DNA from: CAYJFX01 sp964370315
GTDB lineage: Bacteria; Spirochaetota; Spirochaetia; Treponematales; Treponemataceae
Assembly: GCA_964370315.1 (NCBI GenBank)
Contig: CAYJIS010000016.1
Location: 1-31,848, forward strand
Reading direction: 5' to 3'
Length of the DNA stretch: 31,848 nt
This document shows, piece by piece, positions 14,489 through 22,844 of this stretch. The stretch's first letter is position 1, and each line of letters begins with the position of its first letter. Position numbers and translations under genes: made by a program. Below the pieces are notes generated by a model that saw only the letters and a program-made list of their open reading frames with translations, made no database searches and was not told the origin of the DNA.

Positions 14489-15508
14489 CTATTTTATTGA
14501 CTTGATATTAACATATGGTGCAGGATCTATTAAGCTCGAGCCAATGTAAATTTCATAGTGTAAGTGTGGTCCAGTTGAAATGCCCGTGTTACCAAGTACC
14601 CCAATTACCTCGCCCTGCTCAACTTCTTGTCCTATTGAAACATATAATGCATTCATGTGAGCATAGCGTGTAATATACCCATATTTGTGCTGTATCGCAA
14701 CATGAAGTCCAAGTGAATCACTGTATGTGCTTGTGATTACTTTCCCATTTGCTGTTGATACAACTGGGTCTCCCACACGTCCTGTAGCTATATCGAAGCC
14801 TGTATGTATATACCATTGCCCAGTTATTGGGTGAAGTGCATGTCCAAATTGATGTGTTGCTTGTCCAACTCCGCCTTTTAACGGCCAAATATTTGGTGTG
14901 TCTGAAAAAATAGCTTGTTGTGACTGTATTACTTCCCCTATTTGTTCAATAGGTTCAATACTGTTTTCTATAAAAGAGGTTAATTCTTGCACTTCTGCAA
15001 TTTCTCTTGTTGTTCCAGAGGCTATGGTTTGGCTATTCATAAGTGAATCTAGGTCGCTACCACTCGTTGAATTTCGAGTTGAAGATGTTACTTCAATGCC
15101 CATTAAGGCAAGGGATTCATTTAATGTATTTCTAAACTGTTCTGCAGCATGTAAAAGATTGTTGTTCTCATCTTTTAATATATCAAAGCTTGCAAGATTT
15201 GTGCGATTTTCATCTTCAAGGCGTGAAATCTCTGTTGCAGAAATTGAATGCTGTCTATTAAAATAAAAGAAAGAAAAAAGCATTCCAACTATAATAACTA
15301 AGCCAAACACTAGTGAAAATATATTTGTTCTAAAGTTAATTACGTTTGTTTGAGAATGAGGAACTATCATTATTGTTAGTTTGCTATCACAGAGTTTTAC
15401 AAATGTGCCAAAGGCTCTATGCATCGATTGAAACATAAAACCGAGTTTTTTTGCAACTTTATGAGAAATGCTTTTTTCAAGTTTTTCATATGTTCTTTTT
15501 CGTGCCAC
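14489..15508 (-). CDS. M23-family peptidoglycan endopeptidase, membrane-anchored
   Basis: The 339-residue product is likely a wall-cutting LytM-type peptidase. A basic cytoplasmic N-terminus precedes one membrane segment (63-83), then a coiled-coil-like region (about 90-200), and the catalytic domain (210-335). Zinc ligands H235 and D239 (HTGFD) and H317 (HLHYE), plus catalytic H315, are present, so the enzyme should be active. The start is GTG at 15508, supported by GGAG seven bases upstream. It is followed by bactofilin after 17 bases; the pair suggests localised wall trimming for cell shape, as with Csd1/CcmA in Helicobacter. Confidence 0.92.
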   Translation of the reverse strand: MARKRTYEKLEKSISHKVAKKLGFMFQSMHRAFGTFVKLCDSKLTIMIVPHSQTNVINFRTNIFSLVFGLVIIVGMLFSFFYFNRQHSISATEISRLEDENRTNLASFDILKDENNNLLHAAEQFRNTLNESLALMGIEVTSSTRNSTSGSDLDSLMNSQTIASGTTREIAEVQELTSFIENSIEPIEQIGEVIQSQQAIFSDTPNIWPLKGGVGQATHQFGHALHPITGQWYIHTGFDIATGRVGDPVVSTANGKVITSTYSDSLGLHVAIQHKYGYITRYAHMNALYVSIGQEVEQGEVIGVLGNTGISTGPHLHYEIYIGSSLIDPAPYVNIKSIK

Positions 15509-15536
15509 TCAATATCTCCATTGATAGTATCGGCAT

Positions 15537-15565
15537 ATTATATCATGTTGTTTAGAATCTGTCAA
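15537..15565 (-). promoter_or_regulatory. Perfect-consensus sigma-70 promoter for the M23-bactofilin operon
   Basis: TTGACA (15565-15560), a 17-base spacer and TATAAT (15542-15537) on the minus strand match the consensus at all 12 positions and with the ideal spacing. The expected start site is near 15530, about 22 bases before the GTG start, leaving room for the GGAG ribosome site. Confidence 0.85.
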
Positions 15566-15664
15566 ACATTGTGAATAAGAATTTGAAAAAATAATCAAAT
15601 TTACAAAAAAAGGTAAGTAATCAACTTTTTAATTCAAAATAAAGTATATTTATTGAAAATAATG

Positions 15665-15693
15665 TTGACGATATGAGATTACTGTGGTATTCT
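15665..15693 (+). promoter_or_regulatory. Promoter for tatD and downstream genes
   Basis: TTGACG (15665-15670), 17 bases and TATTCT (15688-15693) form a good sigma-70 match on the plus strand. A second candidate lies at 15715-15743 (TTGACC, 17 bases, TTAGAT). The 286-base gap between the M23 start and the tatD ATG otherwise holds only AT-rich sequence and a run of nine T just before the gene. Confidence 0.6.
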
Positions 15694-15794
15694 TATAGTA
15701 GATTATTAGTTTTTTTGACCTTATATTAAAACTAATATTAGATTAGAGGGCTTTTTTGCTCTCCTTATAACCTTTTTTTTTGGATAGATTAGCC

Positions 15795-16568
15795 ATGAAA
15801 GTTTTTGATACTCACGCCCACATCGGGCTTATTTATGATGATCCCATAGAGCAACTTAGAGTTGTACAAGAAGCAAAACAAGTAGGCGTTACACGCATAC
15901 TAAGTATTTGTAATAGTCTTCGTGATTTTGAGCAAGTATATGCCAATTTAAAATCTTTATCTGGTGTGTACTACGCAGTAGGGGTTGCTCCGTCTGAAGT
16001 AATGAATCCTGGTCGCGACTGGGCTAAAACTATTGAAGAAAGTTTAAAACTTCCAAACGTTATAGCTCTTGGAGAGACTGGTCTTGATTACTATAGAAAG
16101 TTTGGTGATAAAAGAACACAAATTGAACTTTTTATTAATCAACTTGATTTAGCACAAAGAATGGATGTTCCTGTGATAATTCACAATAGAGAAGCTGGTA
16201 AGGATGTTCTTGATATACTATCAGAGAGACTACCTTCAGCTGGTGGAGTATTGCATTGTTATTCAGAAGATGCCGCCTATGCAAAGAAAGCACTTGATTT
16301 AAATGTGTATTTTTCTTTTGCAGGGAACTTAACTTATAGAAATGCAAGAAATTTGCATGATACTGTATTGAACATCCCTGTAGACCGAATATTGGTCGAG
16401 TCGGAAAGTCCTTTTATGGTGCCAGCAGAATATCGTGGAAAGAGAAATATGCCTTCCTATACACCGTCAACTATACGTTTTTTAGCAGAAATGCTAGATA
16501 TGGATGTGGAAGTTTTGGCAGAGCAATTGTGGCAAAACAGTTGTAAGTTTTTCCGACTTGATCCATAG
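15795..16568 (+). CDS. TatD-family metal-dependent hydrolase
   Basis: A 257-residue TIM-barrel protein of the TatD DNase-like amidohydrolase family. Visible metal-site residues are H7 and H9 (DTHAH), E94 (GETGLDYY), H130 (IIHNREA) and H154 (LHCYSED). Two family-conserved positions differ: the usual ETD before the final proline loop reads E-S-E, so Glu204 replaces the catalytic aspartate, and the usual GxHP reads GVAP with Ala65. It may have altered activity. I chose the ATG at 15795 over a TTG at 15780 because MKVFDTHAHI is the family's normal beginning. A GGA lies about 10 bases upstream. dus follows after 22 bases. Confidence 0.88.
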   Translation: MKVFDTHAHIGLIYDDPIEQLRVVQEAKQVGVTRILSICNSLRDFEQVYANLKSLSGVYYAVGVAPSEVMNPGRDWAKTIEESLKLPNVIALGETGLDYYRKFGDKRTQIELFINQLDLAQRMDVPVIIHNREAGKDVLDILSERLPSAGGVLHCYSEDAAYAKKALDLNVYFSFAGNLTYRNARNLHDTVLNIPVDRILVESESPFMVPAEYRGKRNMPSYTPSTIRFLAEMLDMDVEVLAEQLWQNSCKFFRLDP

Positions 16569-16590
16569 GTTTTCTCAAGAGGTTTAAATT

Positions 16591-17649
16591 ATGGAATCTC
16601 TTTATCATTCAGTATCGATATCGTGTCCTCTGGCTAAAAATAAGAGTAAGCTTATTCTCGATGGAAATTTATTTTTAGCACCAGTGGCTGGTTATTCAGA
16701 TAGAGCGTTTCGTACAATTTGTGCAGATGGTGGGGCAAATTTTTCATATACCGAAATGGTATCGGCAGAAGCTCTTGTGAGAGGCTCTGGCAAAACCGAC
16801 CAAATAATGAAAAGAGCTTCAAATGAAAAATATTATGCAGTACAGATTTTTGGCAGTGATTGTAATTCTATGGAAAATTGTGTTCCAATTGTTTTGAATC
16901 ATGCAAAACCAGATGTAATAGATATAAACTCTGGGTGTCCTGTGAATAAGGTTACAAAAACGGGTGCAGGCTCTGCATTAATGAAAAATCCAGAAATCTT
17001 ATATAATGTGGTGCATTCAGTTGCGAAGACTGCTGCTAAAGCTCATGAAATAGATTCTTCATATTCACATTCAATTCCGGTTACGGTTAAAATACGCTCA
17101 GGTTGGGACTCTTCCTCAATTGTGTGGAAAGAGGCAGCATTGGCAGCAAAAGAAGCAGGTGCAGCTGCAATTACTATACACCCCCGGACTAGGGCACAAG
17201 GGTATGAGGGCTTTTCTGATTGGCAAATTTTGGCAGATTTAGTTGCGCTTATGAAAAAGCAAGAAAACCCAATACCGGTATTTGGCTCTGGAGATTTGTT
17301 TTCACCTGAGGCCGCTCGGGATATGCTTTTACAAACATCCTGTGATGCCATCATGTTTGCTCGAGGAGCTATGGGGTCTCCATTTATTTTTTCTCAAACA
17401 CGTTCTCTCTTGGAAACAGGAACATACGAAAGCATTCCTTTTAAAATAAGTATTGAAGCGGGATTAAAAGAATTAGCAATTTTGTGTGAAGATAAAGGCG
17501 AAATGCAAGCATGTAGAGAAATGAGAAAAAGGTTTTGTGCATACACCAAAGGAATGGAAGCCGGCGCTTTGATAAGAAAGGATATTGTACAAGCTCAGAC
17601 TGTATCAGATTATAAGAAAATACTGCTGCCGCTCTTGTCAAAAATGTAA
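16591..17649 (+). CDS. dus: tRNA-dihydrouridine synthase, DusB-like
   Basis: The product is a flavoprotein that reduces uridine to dihydrouridine in tRNA. The TIM-barrel motifs appear in order: APVAGYSDRAFR (30-41), TEMVSAEAL (54-62), VQIFGSD, INSGCP with catalytic C116, KTGAGSALMKNP, VKIRSGWD, HPRTRAQGYEG and VFGSGDLFS. The helical tRNA-binding C-terminal domain includes EMRKRFCAYTKG. Length 352 is slightly long, with about 20 extra residues at the N-terminus. AGAGG eight bases before the ATG supports the start. It lies between tatD and an unknown gene on one transcript. Confidence 0.93.
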   Translation: MESLYHSVSISCPLAKNKSKLILDGNLFLAPVAGYSDRAFRTICADGGANFSYTEMVSAEALVRGSGKTDQIMKRASNEKYYAVQIFGSDCNSMENCVPIVLNHAKPDVIDINSGCPVNKVTKTGAGSALMKNPEILYNVVHSVAKTAAKAHEIDSSYSHSIPVTVKIRSGWDSSSIVWKEAALAAKEAGAAAITIHPRTRAQGYEGFSDWQILADLVALMKKQENPIPVFGSGDLFSPEAARDMLLQTSCDAIMFARGAMGSPFIFSQTRSLLETGTYESIPFKISIEAGLKELAILCEDKGEMQACREMRKRFCAYTKGMEAGALIRKDIVQAQTVSDYKKILLPLLSKM

Positions 17650-17674
17650 AATAGAACTAAAATAGAATGTAGAT

Positions 17675-19270
17675 ATGGTTCAACTTATAGTAAATTTTTT
17701 CAAAAAAATATTTTCCTCTGCTGTTTCAGATTCAAATAAGAGTCCGCAGATTAAGCCTATTGAACTTCGACTCTCTAAAATGTCTAAGCCTATTTATAAG
17801 AATGGAAATGTTCAAGTAGTTGTGGCTCAAGACCTTTATACTCTTTATTCAAACACAGGATATTTTATACCTTTGCTGGATTTTATGCGCACGCAAGAGC
17901 AAAGCCTAATCAAAAACAGAGTATACGATGCATTGATTAAAACTGGTTACACCGATGGGGCAAAAGAAAAATTAGATTCACTTACCTATGAAAACAGAAA
18001 AACGGCTCTTGATAATACTGATAATAGAGATACTGTTTCTACAACACAAATGCAAACTTTTTTATCAGTTCAAAAAGATTTGCAGTCAGGAGCTTTTTTA
18101 CAAATTGAAAAAACACTAAAGGATTTGGAGTTATTTTATGATTTATGTACATTCAACTTTATAGACATTCTTAAGTGTTTTGATACAACGTTTTCACCTA
18201 TGGACACAAAGGCAAACTTTGCTTCTGTGCCTTGTGAAAGTATAACAAATGAAATTTCCAATTTATATTTTATTACAGCTAGTTTGCATTTAACAGGGGC
18301 TCTTGCAAGAGCCATTAGCGCAATTGAATCTATATTGCCTGGTAAGACAGGGCAAATGTCACAAGATCAAATTATGCAACGATTAAAAAAAATTGCAACT
18401 GTATTAAATGGAAATTTGTCAAAAGAAGTGTTAGGTGACTTAATATTAATAGGGAAAAATACAGTTTCATATGAGCCAGAGCGCGCTGTTGTTGATACAA
18501 AGCCTTTAGAAGATTTTGCCTTGCGCCAAAAAGCTATATTTAACTCAGACACAGAACGTTTAAATATAGAACACCAAGACAAACAAAGACAACTGGAGAT
18601 TAGAGAGATTTTTGGGAGTAAGCCGCTCGTTGCCCTTATTGGATATTCTCAACAAAATAATGACTTGCTGCAAAAAGGGTCATCATCATCTTTTTTATGG
18701 ATAACTCCATTACAAATTATTAAAACTTTTATGGTGTCATTTTTTACAGATCAAGTGCAAGCTTTGCTAAATGATATTGTCGTTGAAGGTTTTTTTAATG
18801 TTCCCGAAAAAAAGAAAGATTTCTCAGAAACTTTTTTTGAGTGTCAAGAAATAAAAATAAGAATTGAAGGTTTTGAAAATACCTTTGCACGGGGAGAAAA
18901 GTATGATACGGCTTTACTCTTAAGCTATATTAAAGATAGTCAAAAAGATGCTGAGTTTTCTCGAACACTTGGATTAATGGTAACAGAGATAAATCTTGCG
19001 GCAAAAAAGCTCATACAAAATGAATGTGCTAGCTTATATGAACTTTATACATTAGTTTTGCAGATTGTAGAAGACTCACGAAAGAGCACACCTGAGTTTG
19101 TTTCAAATATTAAATTTTTATTTACTTCATCACGAAACAGAGAAGCGGTTGAAGTGTTTGAAAAATCTCTTCCACGCTGGGCTTTGTTTTTAAACTTAAT
19201 GAGAAATTATGCTCACCTCGGACAAGTTGAATCTCCTCGAGAGGAAAAACGCCAACAAGACGGCTCATAA
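17675..19270 (+). CDS. Unrecognised 531-residue protein, probably spirochaete-restricted
   Basis: I do not recognise the family with confidence; it may be a spirochaete-only DUF (DUF5312 is my guess). The N-terminus MVQLIVNFFKKIF is amphipathic rather than a clear signal. The rest is mostly helical and charged, without catalytic motifs, Cys clusters or repeats. A hydrophobic patch FLWITPLQIIKTFMVSFF (about 347-364) is the only candidate membrane-associated segment. The C-terminal end is polar (VESPREEKRQQDGS). No good Shine-Dalgarno sequence precedes the ATG, 25 bases after dus. A rhomboid gene follows on the same strand. Confidence 0.72.
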   Translation: MVQLIVNFFKKIFSSAVSDSNKSPQIKPIELRLSKMSKPIYKNGNVQVVVAQDLYTLYSNTGYFIPLLDFMRTQEQSLIKNRVYDALIKTGYTDGAKEKLDSLTYENRKTALDNTDNRDTVSTTQMQTFLSVQKDLQSGAFLQIEKTLKDLELFYDLCTFNFIDILKCFDTTFSPMDTKANFASVPCESITNEISNLYFITASLHLTGALARAISAIESILPGKTGQMSQDQIMQRLKKIATVLNGNLSKEVLGDLILIGKNTVSYEPERAVVDTKPLEDFALRQKAIFNSDTERLNIEHQDKQRQLEIREIFGSKPLVALIGYSQQNNDLLQKGSSSSFLWITPLQIIKTFMVSFFTDQVQALLNDIVVEGFFNVPEKKKDFSETFFECQEIKIRIEGFENTFARGEKYDTALLLSYIKDSQKDAEFSRTLGLMVTEINLAAKKLIQNECASLYELYTLVLQIVEDSRKSTPEFVSNIKFLFTSSRNREAVEVFEKSLPRWALFLNLMRNYAHLGQVESPREEKRQQDGS

Positions 19271-19331
19271 GAGGACTTTATCTTTCACTACGATAATTAA
19301 CAATAATATAGGTAACAGGAGGCTTTTCAAA

Positions 19332-19967
19332 ATGCCACGATTTTTACGACGCCCTTTTAGGTATACATTTAGCAATGCTGCATTAATACTCATTGCAATA
19401 AACATAGGTGTGTATATGCTTACACAAACAAACCCGCAATTAGCAACATATTTAGCTTTAAATGTTGTTAACGTTGTAAAAAGAGGTTTTATATTTCAGC
19501 TATTTACATATATGTTTGTGCATGCCGATTTATTTCATTTGCTAGGGAATATGCTTGGACTTTTATTTTTTGGAACAGCAATTGAAAGAAGTGTTGGGTC
19601 AAAAGAATTTGTCTTAATGTATTTGCTTATTGGTTTTTTATGCGGAATTGCCTCTTTTATTGGTTATTATACAACAGGTATGTATTATGCTTTTTTAATG
19701 GGTGCTTCTGGTGGCGTGTACGCAATTCTCTTTGTGTATGCCGTTATGTTTCCAAATGCAAGAATTTTCATTTGGGGTATTCTTCCTATTTCGGCACCTC
19801 TTTTGGTATTGATTTATGCAGGATTTTCTGTTTGGAATCAATTATTTACACGAGGTAGTTCTATAGCTCATGCAACTCATTTGGCAGGATTTGTATTTGC
19901 ATGGATATATTTACGACTTAGAATGGGGATTAAGCCTTGGAGAGTATGGAAAGATTATTTTCGATAA
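19332..19967 (+). CDS. Rhomboid-family intramembrane serine protease
   Basis: The 211-residue product should cleave membrane proteins inside the bilayer. Six hydrophobic segments are visible. The catalytic dyad is S126 in GASGG and H183 in HATHLAGF, and the conserved HADLFHLLGNM (H64, H69, N73) in helix 2 is present, so it should be active. I chose the ATG at 19332 because a perfect AGGAGG lies nine bases upstream; a longer frame starts inside the preceding gene. The N-terminus is basic (RFLRRPFR). The next gene starts within its last 22 bases. No substrate is evident, though the two exported proteins downstream are worth considering. Confidence 0.92.
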   Translation: MPRFLRRPFRYTFSNAALILIAINIGVYMLTQTNPQLATYLALNVVNVVKRGFIFQLFTYMFVHADLFHLLGNMLGLLFFGTAIERSVGSKEFVLMYLLIGFLCGIASFIGYYTTGMYYAFLMGASGGVYAILFVYAVMFPNARIFIWGILPISAPLLVLIYAGFSVWNQLFTRGSSIAHATHLAGFVFAWIYLRLRMGIKPWRVWKDYFR

Positions 19968-20683
19968 TACAGTGCTTTGTTAAAACTTTTCGAAAAGAAA
20001 TTGTGACTTTTTGTTTTTTTATATTCTTTTCAAGTGGTATAGTAGTTAATTCTCAAAATGTGATAAACTCCTCGTTATTGCGCTTTCCTGTTTGGTATGT
20101 TATTGAAGAAGCCCCTGTTGTTCCAACACGTATAGAGCAAGGTGATACTGGATTTGAGGAAGGGCTTGATGGGATTAGAAGACTTGCACCGTTTTTTATT
20201 GAGGCGTTGATATATGGTTGGGAGTTTACGTATACACCATCTGATGAAATACGTGGTGTTAAAGAATATTTTCGAGTTGAACCAATTGTAAGTATGCAAG
20301 GGCAGGATATAGACGTACGAATTAAACAAGTTGTTGTGGGCGGGCAGGAATCACGTTTAGAAGCTTGGGTAGAATTTGATCTTGATGCAAGGATGATACA
20401 TGAAAGACAACGATGGGTTGATGCAAATCCTGTAAGTGTTACTGGGAGGGGAAGTGCCTCCGTATATGATGGAATTGAAAATGTAGAAATAGCTTGCGAA
20501 CTTGCAGCAAGAAATGCTATTAGGGCATATGCTCAAAGTATTATAAAAAATAAGCCAAAAGAAATCACTGGAAAGGTACAATTAACAGATTTACCTCGCT
20601 ACTATATTGATGCTGGAAAATACGTCGCAGACCTTGATTTTTTTCTGATTGTGAGTACAATAGAAGAGTACACATATTTTTGA
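19946..20683 (+). CDS. Exported protein of unknown function, 245 residues
   Basis: No family is recognised. From the ATG at 19946 the N-terminus is basic, then hydrophobic (about 19-33), with a plausible signal-peptidase site near VNSQ; the rest is a soluble, beta-rich-looking domain. The start overlaps the rhomboid gene by 22 bases; an in-frame TTG at 19937 with GGGGA eight bases upstream is an equally fair start adding three residues. The protein ends in two adjacent aromatic residues (TYF), which could suit an outer-membrane or envelope protein, but this is weak. Confidence 0.72.
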   Translation: MERLFSIIQCFVKTFRKEIVTFCFFIFFSSGIVVNSQNVINSSLLRFPVWYVIEEAPVVPTRIEQGDTGFEEGLDGIRRLAPFFIEALIYGWEFTYTPSDEIRGVKEYFRVEPIVSMQGQDIDVRIKQVVVGGQESRLEAWVEFDLDARMIHERQRWVDANPVSVTGRGSASVYDGIENVEIACELAARNAIRAYAQSIIKNKPKEITGKVQLTDLPRYYIDAGKYVADLDFFLIVSTIEEYTYF

Positions 20684-20747
20684 ATTATGTGTTTAATATA
20701 TTTGTAAATAAAATTTGAAATAAACAAAGTTTTTAGGAGGCTTTTTT

Positions 20748-21152
20748 ATGAAAAAAACAATTATTTTGTTAGTTATGATTTTGTGTGTAGTTTCTGTTGC
20801 TTTTGCTCAGATTCCTGACAATCTAAATGTAGAAAGAATTCAAGAAGAAGGAAAGACAGATGAGTCTATTCCATACCTCATGACCATTGAATTTTTGCCT
20901 GCTACAGGCGAAGCATTTTTTACTTTTTCAGTAAATATGGACTTGTTTGAACAAAGTGATGCTATGATTACAATTCGTGATAGAGCAGAGCAATTTATGT
21001 CTGAAAGACAAAACGAAAAAGGTGAAAGAGCCTATTATACTTATTCATATCGCGGTGCAGATTCAACGAAATATGATGCAGTAAATAGTACTGTTCATTA
21101 CACTTCTCGAATTCGTTTTGAAGAAGTAAGAGATTCAGTTTATAGTAATTAA
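20748..21152 (+). CDS. Small secreted protein of unknown function, 134 residues
   Basis: A typical signal peptide is visible: MKK, a hydrophobic core and VAFA-QIP, with cleavage after residue 20. The mature protein of about 114 residues is acidic and polar, rich in aromatic residues towards its end (AYYTYSYRG). No known family or cysteine. AGGAGG seven bases before the ATG predicts efficient translation. It follows the preceding exported protein by 64 bases; a promoter there is not clear. A hairpin follows the stop at once. Confidence 0.78.
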   Translation: MKKTIILLVMILCVVSVAFAQIPDNLNVERIQEEGKTDESIPYLMTIEFLPATGEAFFTFSVNMDLFEQSDAMITIRDRAEQFMSERQNEKGERAYYTYSYRGADSTKYDAVNSTVHYTSRIRFEEVRDSVYSN

Positions 21153-21158
21153 AAAAAA

Positions 21159-21180
21159 GTGCTACTGCTTTGAGTAGCAC
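21159..21180. terminator. 8-bp hairpin after the small secreted-protein gene
   Basis: GTGCTACT (21159-21166) and AGTAGCAC (21173-21180) pair perfectly around a six-base loop. Eight A precede the stem on the plus strand, so it reads as a textbook stem plus U-run only on the minus strand. On the plus strand no T-run follows. Confidence 0.6.
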
Positions 21181-21209
21181 AACGTAATATAATTTCCTCG
21201 GAGAATAGA

Positions 21210-22766
21210 ATGGATGTTCAAGCCTTAGTGAAGAATTTACACCCACTTGAAGTGCGGGTGTTGCTCACGTATAAAATAAATGAAGAGTTAACTTCACAAA
21301 AACTTCAAAAAGAATTAGACTATAAAGAAGGTCATGCTAATCAAGCCTTTTCTTGGTTAACTGGTAAAGAACTTGCTTGTATAGTAAGACGTGAAGAGCA
21401 TACTTTTTTTGAGCTAACTGAATTAGGGCAAGTTTATGAAAAAGAAGGTGTACCTGCAGAGCGTATTTTTAATTTTGTAAAAGAAAATGGGCCAAAATCT
21501 TTGCCAGAAATTGCGCAGAGTTTAGGTATCGAAAATAAAGATGTAGGTTCGGCTTTTGGTCAATTAAGTAAAGAAGGTTCTCTTTCAATGAATGCTGAAA
21601 AGCAAGCTAGTTATGAAGGAAAGGATTTACCTAAAAACATAATAATAGCAAAAGAACTTTTACAAAAAGCAATAAAAGATGATAACGCAACACTAGATAT
21701 TCAAATCTTAAGCAAAGAAGAGCTTGATGTTATGAATACTATGGCGAAAAAGCGTGGAGCTTCAGACAGTGCTTTTAGAATTGTAGAAAGAGAAACAGTC
21801 GTGTATGCTTTACTACCAAGTGCGCAAGAAGTTTCTACTGCATTGAAGAGTGCTGGAGTTACTGGTAATGAAATAGGAAGCTTAACCTCATCTATGCTAG
21901 AAAAAGGCGAATGGAAAAATGCATGTTTTAGAGGTTATAATATTTCTGTGCCTCCAGCTCGAATTATTCCAGGTAGAACAAATGCGTACGTTTCTTTTTT
22001 AGAGAGTGTTAAAGATAAATTATCGTCACTTGGATTTGAAGAATTTGACGGACCGCTTGTAGAAACTGAGTTTTGGAATTCAGATGCTCTTTTTATGCCG
22101 CAGTTCCATGCAGCGCGAGATATTCATGATGCCTATTATGTAAAAAATCCAACGCATGCAAAAGAAATACAAGAGCCTTTTTTAACAAATGTAAAGAACA
22201 CACATGAGAATGGTGGATCTTCAGGAAGTCGTGGGTGGAATTATACATTTGATGTAAATTTTACGAAGAGACTTATTTTGCGAAGCCAAGGTACTGCTCT
22301 TTCTGCGCATCAATTAGCTAGTGCAAAAATACCAGGAAAATATTTCGGGATAGCTCGTTGCTTTAGATATGATAAAGTAGATGCGACTCACCTTTCAGAT
22401 TTTTATCAAACAGAAGGAATCGTTCTAGGGGATGAAGTAAACTTAAAAACTCTTTTAGGGTTTTTGGAAATGTTTGCTGTTGAAATAGCTGGTGCAACAG
22501 ATGTAAAATATGTGCCTGGGTATTTTCCTTTTACAGAACCATCAATTGAGGTTCACATAAAGCATCCCGTATTAGGATGGTTTGAGTTGGGCGGTTCAGG
22601 TATATTTAGACCAGAAGTTACAAAGGCAATGGGTATAGATGTTCCTGTACTTGCGTGGGGAATAGGCATAGACCGAATGGCTCTAATGGCACTTGGATTA
22701 AATGACCTTAGAGAGCTTTTTAGCAATGATATCGAACAAGTAAGACTTAGAAAGGCCCAGTTTTAA
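21210..22766 (+). CDS. pheS: Phenylalanyl-tRNA synthetase alpha chain, archaeal/eukaryotic type
   Basis: The product charges tRNA-Phe together with PheT. Residues 1-130 are winged-helix-like N-terminal domains found in archaeal and eukaryotic alpha chains but not in ordinary bacterial PheS, explaining the length of 518 against about 330-350. The class-II catalytic core follows: FWNSDALFMPQFHAARD (288-304), RSQGTALSAHQL (358-369), motif 2 ARCFRYD (382-388) with HLSDFYQTEG, and motif 3 GIGIDRMALMALGL (484-497). Spirochaetes such as Borrelia and Treponema are known to carry this archaeal type. PheT is not adjacent. GGAG seven bases before the ATG supports the start; a TATAAT lies at 21188-21193, with no good -35. 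Confidence 0.95.
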   Translation: MDVQALVKNLHPLEVRVLLTYKINEELTSQKLQKELDYKEGHANQAFSWLTGKELACIVRREEHTFFELTELGQVYEKEGVPAERIFNFVKENGPKSLPEIAQSLGIENKDVGSAFGQLSKEGSLSMNAEKQASYEGKDLPKNIIIAKELLQKAIKDDNATLDIQILSKEELDVMNTMAKKRGASDSAFRIVERETVVYALLPSAQEVSTALKSAGVTGNEIGSLTSSMLEKGEWKNACFRGYNISVPPARIIPGRTNAYVSFLESVKDKLSSLGFEEFDGPLVETEFWNSDALFMPQFHAARDIHDAYYVKNPTHAKEIQEPFLTNVKNTHENGGSSGSRGWNYTFDVNFTKRLILRSQGTALSAHQLASAKIPGKYFGIARCFRYDKVDATHLSDFYQTEGIVLGDEVNLKTLLGFLEMFAVEIAGATDVKYVPGYFPFTEPSIEVHIKHPVLGWFELGGSGIFRPEVTKAMGIDVPVLAWGIGIDRMALMALGLNDLRELFSNDIEQVRLRKAQF

Positions 22767-22783
22767 TACAGGTTTTCAAGGTA

Positions 22784-22833
22784 AAAAAAAGTTCTTGATT
22801 AGTGTGATAGCACTAAAATCAAGAACTTTTTTT
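22784..22833. terminator. Bidirectional terminator between pheS and the glycerol operon
   Basis: A 17-bp perfect stem joins 22784-22800 and 22817-22833, with seven A at the outer left and seven T at the outer right. The loop holds a second small stem (AGTG 22801-22804 with CACT 22811-22814). The A and T runs make it an intrinsic terminator in both directions, as expected between convergent genes. Confidence 0.9.
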
Positions 22834-22844
22834 ATGTGCTTACG

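Noticed and set aside
15745..15781. Possible attenuator (GAGGGC with GCTCTC, then nine T) before tatD
   Set aside because: The stem is only six pairs with one G-U pair, and the T-run is separated from it by 12 bases, so termination is doubtful.
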